Assembly (NCBI GenBank): GCA_013416455.1
Contig: JACCES010000011.1
Coordinates: 98,762-162,761 of the forward strand
DNA: 64,000 nt
Direction of reading: 5' to 3'
From: Alcaligenaceae bacterium
GTDB lineage: Bacteria > Pseudomonadota > Gammaproteobacteria > Burkholderiales > Burkholderiaceae_B
The number at the start of each line of letters is the position of its first letter. Position 1 is the stretch's first letter. The notes under the pieces are model-generated. The model was not told where the DNA came from and did no database searches. It worked only from the letters and a program-made list of their open reading frames with translations. Positions 18,691 to 26,309 of the stretch are shown piece by piece. A program made the position numbers and the translations under genes.

Positions 18691-18962
18691 CTAGGGCCTG
18701 TTGACGCTAAAAGGAGGCTTGCACTGGCTGGATATCGGGTGGCAGGCTAGGCGTGCAGGGCGCCGCATGGCCGCTCCCTGCAAGGCCTGCGCAACGACGC
18801 ATGGCGCCCGATATCCAGCCAGCCCGCAGGGTGAGTGCGCAAACGCGCGCCTGGCTGCGTTGCGAATGCTCGCCGGGGGGCCGCCACGACTGCGCTTCGC
18901 GCCTTGCCATCCACACGTTTGCGTACTCATGCAAGCCTCCTTTTAGCGTCAACAGGCCCTAG
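18691..18962. mobile_element. MITE-like element with nested inverted repeats
   Basis: A 272-base element bounded by perfect 33-base terminal inverted repeats (18691-18723 and 18930-18962, starting CTAGGGCCTGTTGACG). CTAG at both ends may be the target duplication. Inside are two further hairpin pairs: a perfect 16-base one at 18724-18739/18807-18822, and a 12-of-13 one at 18833-18845/18916-18928. No transposase fits, so it is a non-autonomous or structural repeat. A core at 18855-18874 resembles one in the element at 44704-44872. The 267 bases between it and moaA show no gene. Confidence 0.8.
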
Positions 18963-18993
18963 ATGAAATTACCTATCGCAACCTTATATCGCG

Positions 18994-19401
18994 TCAGTGA
19001 TCGACCGCCCAGTCTTCGGTCCGCAGCCCGTCCACGCGGGTGAATTCCCGCGTATTGTTGGTGATCAGAGTCAAACCCAATGAGCGGGCATGGCCGGCGA
19101 TCAGCACGTCATAAGGGCCGATGGGAGTCCCCTTCTTTTTCAGTTCCGATCTGATCTGGCCGCTATGCGAGGCTGCGGAACTGTCGAACATCAGCACTTC
19201 CAGCCGTGCCGCCATGCCCTCGATTTCGGAAAGGTTGCGCGCCGGGGCTTGTGAGTTCTCGGCACCATAGATCAGTTCGCTCAAGGTGACCGTGCTGATG
19301 CATAGCCGGCCATGGTGCAGATTGAAGGCTTCTCTGACGTGCGTCGGCTTGTTCTTGATAGTGAAGATGCAGAGGTTCGTATCCAGCATGTACCTGAGCA
19401 T
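18994..19401 (-). CDS. vapC: VapC-type PIN-domain toxin ribonuclease
   Basis: A 135-residue PIN-domain protein, expected to cleave RNA (often initiator tRNA) when freed from its antitoxin. Acidic active-site residues are seen in YMLDTN (Asp7), LSELIYG (Glu), YDVLIAGHA (Asp) and TREFTRVDGL. Its ATG overlaps the vapB stop by one base (TGATG), the normal coupling. It is next to a MITE-like element inside the molybdenum cluster, suggesting that this stretch is an insertion site. Confidence 0.92.
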   Translation of the reverse strand: MLRYMLDTNLCIFTIKNKPTHVREAFNLHHGRLCISTVTLSELIYGAENSQAPARNLSEIEGMAARLEVLMFDSSAASHSGQIRSELKKKGTPIGPYDVLIAGHARSLGLTLITNNTREFTRVDGLRTEDWAVDH

Positions 19402-19631
19402 CAGAACGCCTCTCGTTTTTGATCTTCCGGCTGGTGGCGCTCTTCCATGAAGTCGTCGCTGACCCCTGGGCCATCAAACCAGCTATCCCAGGCGGAATCG
19501 ACCGGTGCAATGATGCGCGTGTGTCCGATGGCAATGATTTCGACTTGTTTCACATCATCAGGCAAGGCCAGCGCCTTCGGCAAGCGGACTGCCTGGCTGC
19601 GGTTGTTCATGAAAATCGTGCTGCGGGTCAT
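19401..19631 (-). CDS. vapB: VapB-type antitoxin
   Basis: A 76-residue antitoxin of the SpoVT/AbrB-like (swapped-hairpin) group: TIFMNNRSQAVRLPKALALP is the DNA-binding part, and the C-terminal WDSWFDGPGVSDDFMEER segment should wrap the VapC active site. It is first in the operon, as expected, and would repress its own promoter by binding the palindromes just upstream (19647-19708). Confident from motif and partner. Confidence 0.92.
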   Translation of the reverse strand: MTRSTIFMNNRSQAVRLPKALALPDDVKQVEIIAIGHTRIIAPVDSAWDSWFDGPGVSDDFMEERHQPEDQKREAF

Positions 19632-19646
19632 GGCTGTTCCTTGCTT

Positions 19647-19708
19647 GTATATGCTTTTGGCATATACGTATTCTTGCGTTATCGAATGTATATGTCAAGA
19701 GGATATAC
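19647..19708. promoter_or_regulatory. vapBC operator palindromes
   Basis: Directly upstream of vapB lies GTATATGC-N5-GCATATAC (19647-19667, perfect 8-base arms) and a weaker copy GTATAT...ATATAC (19688-19708). Two AT-rich palindromes in front of a VapB gene fit autoregulation by the VapBC complex. Confidence 0.6.
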
Positions 19709-19748
19709 GAGGGGGCCGTCGGCGAAGCATGGCCGTCGCCCGCCGTTC

Positions 19749-20065
19749 AATCCAGCGAATCAGGGTCGGCGGCCAGCGGCTGGCTCAGTTCGTGCGCCAG
19801 CGTGCTGGACAGTTCCCCCAGCACCGACAGCCGCGACAGGTGATCGGCCAGTTCCCGCCAGCACCTGCCCGCGCAAGTCCTTCAGCTGTGCCAGGTCGGC
19901 GCGGTTCCGCAGCGCGACCACGGCGGCGCCCACCGCGATGTTCGACGCGGGAAGGTCGCCCTGTTCGAGCGTCGCCGCCTGGCGCAAGGTGGCCAGATCC
20001 CCGTACTGCAGCTCGACGCGGTACTGCGGCAGGCTGGCCGCCAGATGCTGCGCCAGGCCGCAGGT
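19749..20065 (-). pseudogene. Remnant of a PhnD-sensor histidine kinase (TtrS-like)
   Basis: Reading the minus strand, fragments of a sensor kinase follow one another with frame changes and missing pieces. One frame gives LAQHLAASLPQYRVELQYGD and then VVALRNRADLAQLKDLRGQVLAG, typical of the PhnD-like periplasmic sensor domain. Shifted by one frame comes HLSRLSVLGELSSTLAHELS, followed by QPLAA, the phospho-acceptor His region of the kinase, then a stop. Most of the sensor and all of the ATPase domain are gone, so it cannot be functional. It lies between vapB and moaD. Family assignment is from recall of these motifs. Confidence 0.65.
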
Positions 20066-20279
20066 GTGTCAACGAGCGCCGTCCTGTGGCGGTTCCGGCC
20101 GGGGGACGCGGGCAGCCAGGTGCGCAAGACTTGCGCGTGGTCAATATCCACAGGAAGAATGATGGTGATCATCGTGCCGGCACGGCATCGATTGCTATAC
20201 TCGTCAAGGCAATCGCGCTTGACATTGCTCCGGGCCCGGGCCGCCTTGCCGCCGGGCCGTCCATGCCGGCTCGTTCACG

Positions 20280-20528
20280 ATGATCACGATCACCTATTTC
20301 GGCTCTCTCAAACTGTTGCAGCCCTCCGGGGCTGAAACGCTGCCCTGGCCCGGCGGCACGACCGACGAACTGCTGGCTCAGCTGCGTTCGCGCGGCCCCG
20401 ACTGGGCCGAAGCCCTGCATCCCGACCGCGTCTTCAAGCTGGCCGTGAACCGGCGGTTGCTGCATGTCGCGGCGCTGATCGAAGACGGCGACGAGGTCGC
20501 CATCCTGCCGCCCGTGACCGGGGGCTGA
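20280..20528 (+). CDS. moaD: Molybdopterin synthase sulfur carrier subunit MoaD
   Basis: An 82-residue ubiquitin-like protein ending in the required Gly-Gly (VTGG), which becomes a thiocarboxylate and donates sulfur to precursor Z in the molybdopterin synthase complex. The beta-grasp strands MITITYFGSLK and DEVAILPPVTGG are clear. It is three bases before moaE-mobA, consistent with a stoichiometric synthase. Start supported by length. Confidence 0.93.
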   Translation: MITITYFGSLKLLQPSGAETLPWPGGTTDELLAQLRSRGPDWAEALHPDRVFKLAVNRRLLHVAALIEDGDEVAILPPVTGG

Positions 20529-20531
20529 ACC

Positions 20532-21608
20532 ATGTTCAGCGTCCGCATCCAGACCGGGCCGATTTCTTTGGCCACCGCGCAAGATCAGGCCCACGACCGC
20601 TGCGGCGCGGAAGTGCGCTTCGTCGGCAAGGTGCGCAATGACGCCCGCGGCGCGGCACTGGAATGCCTGGTGCTGGAACACTTCCCGGGCGTGACCGAAT
20701 CCGAGATCGAACGCATCGTCGGCCTGGCCCGCCAGCGCTGGTCGCTGCAGAAGGCCGGCGTCGTCCATCGCGTGGGGCGGATTCACGTGGGCGAAGACAT
20801 CGTCGTCGTGGAAACCGCCAGCGCGCATCGCCGGGACGCCTACGAAGCCAACGTCTTCATCATGGACTACCTCAAGACCGAGGCACCCTTCTGGAAGCAG
20901 GAATGCTTCGCCGATGGCCGGGCGCACTGGGTCGAGGCGCGGGCCAGCGACCAGCGGGCCGCGCAACGCTGGCGGGCCGAAGGGCAACCGGGGGCCGGGC
21001 CAGTGTCCGCATCCGCGCACGGCAGGCGCATCGGCGCGCTGATCCTGGCCGGCGGCGAAGGCAGCCGCATGGGCTACCTCAACAAGGGCCTGCAGCCGCT
21101 GCATGGCCGGCCGCTGGCGCAGCACGTGGCGGATGGGCTGCGCCCCCATGTCGATTTTCTGGCCATCAGCGCCAACCGTGATCTGGCGGCGTATGAATCG
21201 CTGGGCGCAACGGTGATTGCGGACGATCCGGCATTCGGGGTGCGGGGGCCGCTGGCCGGCATCCTGAGCGCGCTGGGGCGGTTCCCGCCGGATCTCGATG
21301 CCATCATGGTGGCGCCCTGCGACGCCCCGCTGCTGCCCGCCGATCTGGTGCCGCGCCTGGCGGCCGCCCTGTTCGTGCCGGATGGCCCGCCGGCGGTGGT
21401 GGCCGCCACGGCCGGCCACACCCACTACAGCATTTTCATGTGCCGCCCCGGCATGCTCATCAGCCTGATTCCCCGCATGCGGGAACCATCCGACTTCAGC
21501 CTGCGCGGCTGGCTGCGGGCCTGCGGGTGCGCCACGCTGCAATTCGATGATGAGCAGGCCTTCGCCAACGTCAATGACCTGCCGGCGCTCCAGGCACTGC
21601 GGGTCTGA
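20532..21608 (+). CDS. MoaE-MobA fusion protein
   Basis: A 358-residue two-domain protein. Residues 1-146 are MoaE, the catalytic subunit of molybdopterin synthase: RFVGKVRND, LVLEHFPGVTESEIE, VGRIHVGEDIV, and YLKTEAPFWKQE with the two active-site lysines (115 and 122) at the spacing known in E. coli. After a linker of about 20 residues, residues 167-358 are MobA, the GTP:molybdopterin guanylyltransferase: LAGGEGSRMG (172-181), the substrate lysine in NKGLQPL, and VAPCDAPLLP. One continuous frame spans both, so it is a true fusion that could pass molybdopterin from synthesis to nucleotide attachment. moaD precedes and moeA follows it. Confidence 0.93.
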   Translation: MFSVRIQTGPISLATAQDQAHDRCGAEVRFVGKVRNDARGAALECLVLEHFPGVTESEIERIVGLARQRWSLQKAGVVHRVGRIHVGEDIVVVETASAHRRDAYEANVFIMDYLKTEAPFWKQECFADGRAHWVEARASDQRAAQRWRAEGQPGAGPVSASAHGRRIGALILAGGEGSRMGYLNKGLQPLHGRPLAQHVADGLRPHVDFLAISANRDLAAYESLGATVIADDPAFGVRGPLAGILSALGRFPPDLDAIMVAPCDAPLLPADLVPRLAAALFVPDGPPAVVAATAGHTHYSIFMCRPGMLISLIPRMREPSDFSLRGWLRACGCATLQFDDEQAFANVNDLPALQALRV

Positions 21609-21664
21609 CGCCGGGAGCCGGGCGCGGCTCTTACAAGAACCGCTTTTCTTGAACGTGCTTCGAT

Positions 21665-22897
21665 ATGTCCGATCTGCTTGATTACCACGATGCCCTCGGC
21701 ACCTTGCTGGAAACACACCATCCCCTTGCGGGAAAAGAGTCTGTGGCGCTCGAACAGCTCGACCGCCGCGTGCTCGCACAGGATATGGCGGTGCAATATG
21801 ACGTGCCGGCTTTCGACAACAGCGCCATGGACGGATACGCCATCAGCGGGAATGATCGCAAGAGCTGGCAGGTCGTGCATCGCATCGCGGCGGGGGACGC
21901 CGGCGCACAGCAGCGTCTGGAAGCGGGCCAGGCGGCGCGCATCTTCACCGGCGCGCCCGTTCCGGCGGGCGCCACCGCCGTGCTGATGCAGGAACGGGTC
22001 AGCCTGGATGCCACCGTCAACACCATATCGCCGATTGCATCGGCCGACGAGGCGGGCGGCGTGCCGCAGGGCCTGAACATCCGCTACCAGGCCGAGGAAC
22101 TGCGGCGCGGCGCCACACTGCTGCCGCGCGCACAGCGCCTGACGCCGGCCGCCATCGGCCTGCTCTCCGCCCAGGGCTACACCCACGCGCCCTGCGTGCC
22201 GCAATTGCGGGTGGCGGTATTTTCCAGCGGCAATGAACTGGTCGAACCCGGCCAGGCGCTGCGCGAGGGCCAGATCTACGACAGCAACCGCCAGATGCTG
22301 GCCGCCCTGCTGCGCGCCCAGGGCTTCGCCGTTCACAACGGCGGCATTCTTCCCGATCAGCTGGCGGCCACGCGGGCGGCGCTGCGGCAGGCGGCGCGGA
22401 ATGCCGATGCCATCATTTGTTCGGGCGGCGTTTCGGTGGGCGAGGAAGACCACCTGAAGACCGCGCTGGAACAGGAAGGCGAACTGATCCAGTGGCGTCT
22501 GTTCATCAAGCCCGGCAAGCCCTTTACATGGGGGCGCATCGGCGATTGCCGGGTATTCATGCTGCCGGGCAACCCGGTTTCCAGCCTGGTCACTTTCCAG
22601 CAGCTTGCGCTGCCGGCGTTGATGCGGCTGGCGGGCCTGCCGATCGAGCAGGCCCGCCCCTGGCAATTGCGGGCGCGGGCCGATTTCACCCGGGACAAGG
22701 CCGAACCGCGCCGCGAGTTCGTGCGCGTGACCTTGCACGGCGGCCCCGATGGCTACCGGGTCAGGCCCATGCAGCGCCAAGGCTCGGCCATGCTGAGCGG
22801 CGCGGCCTTCGCTCATGCGTTGGCGGAAGTGCCGCCCGGTGAGCGGGTCGAACCCGGCCGGGAACTGGTGGTCTACCCGCTGGTCGACCGGTTCTGA
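21665..22897 (+). CDS. moeA: Molybdopterin molybdotransferase MoeA
   Basis: A 410-residue enzyme that inserts molybdate into adenylylated molybdopterin. Signatures: PAFDNSAMDGYAI (residues 47-59), the RIFTGAPVPAGATAVLMQE segment, VAVFSSGNELVEPGQ, SGGVSVGEEDH, and FMLPGNPVSSLVTF. Domains I-IV are complete with the usual length. It follows moaE-mobA by 56 bases on the same strand, and its 3' end overlaps the convergent modE-like gene by 25 bases. Confidence 0.95.
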   Translation: MSDLLDYHDALGTLLETHHPLAGKESVALEQLDRRVLAQDMAVQYDVPAFDNSAMDGYAISGNDRKSWQVVHRIAAGDAGAQQRLEAGQAARIFTGAPVPAGATAVLMQERVSLDATVNTISPIASADEAGGVPQGLNIRYQAEELRRGATLLPRAQRLTPAAIGLLSAQGYTHAPCVPQLRVAVFSSGNELVEPGQALREGQIYDSNRQMLAALLRAQGFAVHNGGILPDQLAATRAALRQAARNADAIICSGGVSVGEEDHLKTALEQEGELIQWRLFIKPGKPFTWGRIGDCRVFMLPGNPVSSLVTFQQLALPALMRLAGLPIEQARPWQLRARADFTRDKAEPRREFVRVTLHGGPDGYRVRPMQRQGSAMLSGAAFAHALAEVPPGERVEPGRELVVYPLVDRF

Positions 22898-23244
22898 TCG
22901 GCGGCCAGCAAGGCCTTCAGGGCGGCGATGTCTTCGGCGGCCGCCTGTTCCGCCCGGGATTCGATCGCCTGGTAATGCCGGATGATGCATTCGCCCACTG
23001 GCGTCAGCGTGGCGCCGCCGCCGCGTGACCCGCCCGTGGCCGTGATGACGGCGGGCGAAACCAGGGCGCCGTTCATTTCGTCCAGCAGCATCCAGGCGCG
23101 GCGGTAGGACATGCCCAGCATACGCGCCGCGCCCGAGATCGAACCCGCCTCGCGGATGGCTTCCAGCAGCGCGACCTTGCCCGGACCGATGACGATGGCG
23201 TCATCCCGATACAGGCGCATGCGGAATCTGACCTTGGTGTTCAT
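22873..23244 (-). CDS. modE: ModE-like molybdate regulator lacking the molybdate-binding domain
   Basis: A 123-residue protein matching only the N-terminal winged-helix DNA-binding domain of ModE: LLEAIREAGSISGAARMLGMSYRRAWMLLDEMN, then SRGGGATLTPVGECII. Full ModE has two further TOBE/mop domains (about 260 residues) that bind molybdate; they are absent. Short forms exist in other proteobacteria and presumably use a different sensing route. It lies just before modC on the same strand, and the ModE-type palindrome at 25524-25549 is its likely target. Confidence 0.85.
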   Translation of the reverse strand: MNTKVRFRMRLYRDDAIVIGPGKVALLEAIREAGSISGAARMLGMSYRRAWMLLDEMNGALVSPAVITATGGSRGGGATLTPVGECIIRHYQAIESRAEQAAAEDIAALKALLAADQNRSTSG

Positions 23245-23283
23245 GGCGGGATCTTTGGCCTTTCAGTACTCGCAGGCCGTAGA

Positions 23284-23964
23284 TTAGATGCGCACCGTCT
23301 TGCCGTCCACCTGGGCGAGCCGCAATTCCTGCGCCTGCAGCGCAACACGGTCCGCTTCGTCGTGCGTGATCATCAGCAGCGGGATGCCCAGCGTGTGCAG
23401 CAGGCCGTCGACTTCGAGCCGCATGGCCTGGCGCAGGTCGGGATCCAGCGCGGCGAAAGGCTCATCCAGCAGCAGGACGCGGGGCTTGGTGATGGCCAGG
23501 CGCGCCAGAGCCAGGCGCTGTTGCTGCCCCCCGGACAAGGTGTGAGGATACTGATGGGCCGCATGCGCAAGTTGGAAGCGTTCCAGCCAGTGCATGGCTT
23601 CCGCCTTGTGTGCCCGGGACAGAAACCCCCACGCCCCGCGCCTGAGCCCGAACCCCACGTTGTCCAGCGCCGTCAGGTGCGGCAGCAAGGCATAGTTCTG
23701 GAACATGAAGCCCATGCGCCGCTGCCGGGCGGGCAGGTCGATGCGCTGCCCACTGTCGTAAAGCGTGTCGCCGTGGATGCGGATATGCCCGGCATCCGGG
23801 CGGATCAGCCCCGCCATGGCGCGCAGCATGATGGTCTTGCCGATGCCCGAAGGGCCGGTGACGGCAATGCGGGGATGGTCGGTCCGCACCTGCACATCGA
23901 GCTCGAAGACACGCTTGGCCGAGCGCAGTTGCTTGCGTACGTTCAGGTCGCACCAGACCGCCAT
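23284..23964 (-). CDS. modC: Molybdate ABC transporter ATP-binding protein ModC (short form)
   Basis: A 226-residue ABC ATPase of the molybdate/sulfate importer group. Walker A is GPSGIGKTI (37-45), then a Q-loop in FMFQNYALLPHLTALDNV, signature [14 protein letters not shown], Walker B VLLLDEPFAALD and switch His in ITHDEADRV. Typical ModC is about 350 residues with a C-terminal mop domain; this one stops after the nucleotide-binding domain, as its regulator also lacks the mop domains. One base separates it from the modB stop. Confidence 0.88.
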   Translation of the reverse strand: MAVWCDLNVRKQLRSAKRVFELDVQVRTDHPRIAVTGPSGIGKTIMLRAMAGLIRPDAGHIRIHGDTLYDSGQRIDLPARQRRMGFMFQNYALLPHLTALDNVGFGLRRGAWGFLSRAHKAEAMHWLERFQLAHAAHQYPHTLSGGQQQRLALARLAITKPRVLLLDEPFAALDPDLRQAMRLEVDGLLHTLGIPLLMITHDEADRVALQAQELRLAQVDGKTVRI

Positions 23965-23965
23965 G

Positions 23966-24658
23966 TCAGACTCCGCCCGGCCGCTGCCGCTTGGGCGTTA
24001 CCCAGGTCGCCAGCAGCAGCAGTGCAACGCATACCGCCGAAATCACCAGGGCCAGCAGATTGGCCACGTCATCGCGCCCGGCCTGCACGGCCTCGTAAAT
24101 GGCGATGGACAGGGTCTGCGTCTTGCCGGGAATGCTGCCGGCGATCATCAGCGTCGCGCCGAATTCGCCCAGTGCCCGGACGAAGCCCAGCATGACGCCC
24201 GCCATGATGCCGCGCACGGCCAGTGGCAGGGTAATGCGCAGGAAGATGCCGGTTTCGCTGACCCCCAGCACCCGCCCGGCTTCCTCCAGCTGGGGGTCTA
24301 TGGATTCGAACGCCGCGCGGGCCGGCTTGAAAACCAACGGAAAGCTCACCACGGCGGCGGCGATGATGGCGCCGTTGATGCTGAAGATCAGGTTGATGCC
24401 CAGCGTGTCCCTGAGCCAGCGGCCCATGGCGCTCTGGCTGCCGAACAGCACCAGCAGGTAATAGCCGAGCACCGTCGGCGGCAGGACCATGGGCAAGGTG
24501 CAGACGGTGTCGAGCACATTGCGCAGCCAGAGACGGCTCTTGGCCAGGTAAAGGCCCAGGGCCACGCCCAGGACGCTGCTTATCAGGGTGGCCCAGAAAG
24601 CCACCTGCAGCGACAACCAGAGCGGGATGAGCAGGTCGGCGGAGAGGGAGGGCGGCAA
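23966..24658 (-). CDS. modB: Molybdate ABC transporter permease ModB
   Basis: A 230-residue inner-membrane permease with about five helices. It has PLWLSLQVAFWATLISSVLG near the start, TLPMVLPPTVLGYYLL, and the EAA loop EEAGRVLGVSETGIFLRITLP followed by GFVRALGEFGATLMIAG, all typical of ModB/CysT. No ATG is available at the N-terminus; TTG at 24658 is the best start. It pairs with ModC, and modA begins 18 bases upstream of it in the operon. Confidence 0.9.
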   Translation of the reverse strand: MPPSLSADLLIPLWLSLQVAFWATLISSVLGVALGLYLAKSRLWLRNVLDTVCTLPMVLPPTVLGYYLLVLFGSQSAMGRWLRDTLGINLIFSINGAIIAAAVVSFPLVFKPARAAFESIDPQLEEAGRVLGVSETGIFLRITLPLAVRGIMAGVMLGFVRALGEFGATLMIAGSIPGKTQTLSIAIYEAVQAGRDDVANLLALVISAVCVALLLLATWVTPKRQRPGGV

Positions 24659-24676
24659 AATGCTGACGGATCGTGC

Positions 24677-25450
24677 TCAGCGGCCTGCCGCGGGCTGGAA
24701 ACCATAGCGGGCCAGGACGTCCTGCCCGTAGGATGACGTCACTAGTTCGACGAAGCGCGCCGCCGCCGCTTCCTTGCCGCCGCCGCGTATCAAGGCGATG
24801 GGGTAGCTGACCGGCTTTTCGACCGGCACGACGTAGGAAACCTTCACCTTGTCCTTCATGAGCGCGGCATCCGAGCCGTAGACGAAGCCGGCATCGACCT
24901 CGCCGCGCGCGACGTAATCCAGCGACTGGCGCACGTTCTGGGTCTGGATGACTTTGCTTTGCAGTGCCGCCCATTGATCCGCCGCTTCGAGGGCCAGCTT
25001 GGTGTAGCGCCCGACCGGCACGCTGTCGGGGTTGCCGACGGCGATGCGCTGGACGCTGTCGGCGCGCAGCGCTTCCAGGGAATCCAGGGCGGTGGTGCTG
25101 GCCGAAGGCTGGATCAGCACCAGGGTGTTCCTGACGAAGACCTGGCGGCTGCCCGGCACGGTCAGGTTGCCGGCCTCGGCCTTGTCCATGGTGTTTTCAT
25201 CGGCGCTGGCGAATACATCCACGGGAGCGCCCTTGTCGATCTGCTGCAGCAGCGTGCCTGACCCGCCGAAATTCAGCTGCACCTTGTCTTCCGGGTTGCG
25301 GGTTTCGTATTCCTGGGCGATTTCCTTGAACGCATCGGTCAGGCTGGCCGCGGCCGATACCGTGATGGTTTCCGCCGACACGCTGCCGGCCGAAATCGCC
25401 AGCGTGAATGCAGCCAGGGGCAGGGGGAATGACGAGAGGATCTTCTTCAT
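24677..25450 (-). CDS. modA: Molybdate-binding protein ModA
   Basis: A 257-residue periplasmic receptor for molybdate and tungstate. The signal peptide is residues 1-25 (cleavage near SVSA|ET). Oxyanion-binding family motifs are present: VSAAASLTDAFKEIA, NFGGSGTLLQQIDKGAPVDVF, FVRNTLVLI and VARGEVDAGFVYGSDA. The ATG at 25450 gives a normal signal peptide. First gene of modABC, with a ModE-type palindrome 74 bases before the start. Confidence 0.95.
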   Translation of the reverse strand: MKKILSSFPLPLAAFTLAISAGSVSAETITVSAAASLTDAFKEIAQEYETRNPEDKVQLNFGGSGTLLQQIDKGAPVDVFASADENTMDKAEAGNLTVPGSRQVFVRNTLVLIQPSASTTALDSLEALRADSVQRIAVGNPDSVPVGRYTKLALEAADQWAALQSKVIQTQNVRQSLDYVARGEVDAGFVYGSDAALMKDKVKVSYVVPVEKPVSYPIALIRGGGKEAAAARFVELVTSSYGQDVLARYGFQPAAGR

Positions 25451-25523
25451 CGTTGTAGGCCTTGTGAGACCGTTCCACTCAAACATGGCCTGTCTGACCG
25501 GCTGCGGTCGCGTGTATGGAAGT

Positions 25524-25549
25524 GCGTTATATATTGAAAAATATAACGC
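25524..25549. promoter_or_regulatory. ModE-type operator upstream of modA
   Basis: A perfect inverted repeat GCGTTATAT-N8-ATATAACGC lies in the 273-base divergent gap between modA and moaC. It matches the CGTTATAT...ATAACG pattern of the E. coli ModE site (established knowledge), so repression of modABC by molybdate-bound regulator is likely; moaC could also be affected. Confidence 0.75.
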
Positions 25550-25723
25550 AATCGAAGTCTGCCAGAGCATTGTGGGAATGTCCAGCGGCAGTCCGGCCCG
25601 GCATGATGCAGGTCATGAAAACGCGGTTGTGAGTCCGGAATGGGGCCGGCTTCCCCGGGATGCCGGCAACCGGTCCGATGGGGATTTGCTACATTGATGC
25701 GATCTGATCCGCTTCGACTCATC

Positions 25724-26230
25724 ATGATGAACCCAAGCAAAGATGCACTTACCCATTTCGACCCTCAAGGCCAGGCCTGGATGGTCGATGTCGGCGCCAA
25801 GAACGCCACCCACCGCAAGGCGGTGGCCGAGGGCAGTATCCGGCTGTCGCCGCCCGCCTTCGCCGCCCTGCGGGCCCCGGGCGGCGTCAGCCCCAAGGGC
25901 GATGTGCTGGGGGTGGCGCGCATTGCCGCCATCCAGGGCGCCAAGCAGACGTCCTCGCTCATCCCGCTGTGCCACCCGCTGCCTCTCACCCACGTGAGCG
26001 TCGATTTCACGCTGGACGCCGACCACTGCCGCCTCACCATTGAAGTGTGCGCCGAAACCGTCGGCAAGACGGGCGTGGAAATGGAAGCCCTGACCGCCGC
26101 CTCGGTGGGCCTGTTGACCGTCTACGACATGCTCAAGGCCATTGACAAGGGCATGGTGATCGAAGCCATTGGCCTGGTGCGCAAAGAAGGCGGAAAGAGC
26201 GGGGTATGGGAGCGGGGCGCGGGCGGATAG
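25724..26230 (+). CDS. moaC: Cyclic pyranopterin monophosphate synthase MoaC
   Basis: A 168-residue enzyme that turns the MoaA product into cyclic pyranopterin monophosphate. Diagnostic stretches are [17 protein letters not shown], the [12 protein letters not shown] segment carrying active-site residues, [14 protein letters not shown] and [11 protein letters not shown] with the catalytic Asp and Lys. ATG 25724 or 25727 (MM-N-P-S) may be used. It diverges from modA and ends in front of a very strong hairpin. Completes the set of Moco genes here, except moaB/mogA and the MoeB-type activator, which were not seen. Confidence 0.94.
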   Translation: MMNPSKDALTHFDPQGQAWMVDVGAKNATHRKAVAEGSIRLSPPAFAALRAPGGVSPKGDVLGVARIAAIQGAKQTSSLIPLCHPLPLTHVSVDFTLDADHCRLTIEVCAETVGKTGVEMEALTAASVGLLTVYDMLKAIDKGMVIEAIGLVRKEGGKSGVWERGAGG

Positions 26231-26244
26231 GACAACGATGTCGG

Positions 26245-26293
26245 CGGCGGAATGCGGCCGCCACCCGTGATGGATGGCGGCCGCATTCCGCCG
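26245..26293. terminator. Strong bidirectional hairpin
   Basis: A perfect 19-bp stem (26245-26263 with 26275-26293) and an 11-base loop sits between convergent moaC and a Bug receptor gene. It can fold from either transcript; there is no U-run, but stem strength and position support termination or 3'-end protection. Confidence 0.7.
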
Positions 26294-26309
26294 TGTGCCC
26301 TGAAGCCTG

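Noticed and set aside
18701..18952. Two open frames of about 80 codons on both strands of the first MITE-like element, each starting MTLKGGLH
   Set aside because: They arise because both start in the inverted repeat; no ribosome binding site logic and no protein family.
20169..21779. 536-codon minus frame opposite moaD and moaE-mobA
   Set aside because: Antisense shadow of well-matched genes on the plus strand.
23284..23964. ModC as a truncated pseudogene
   Set aside because: All ATPase motifs are present, the stop is clean and operon spacing is tight; short forms without the mop domain are plausible, so it is kept as a gene.
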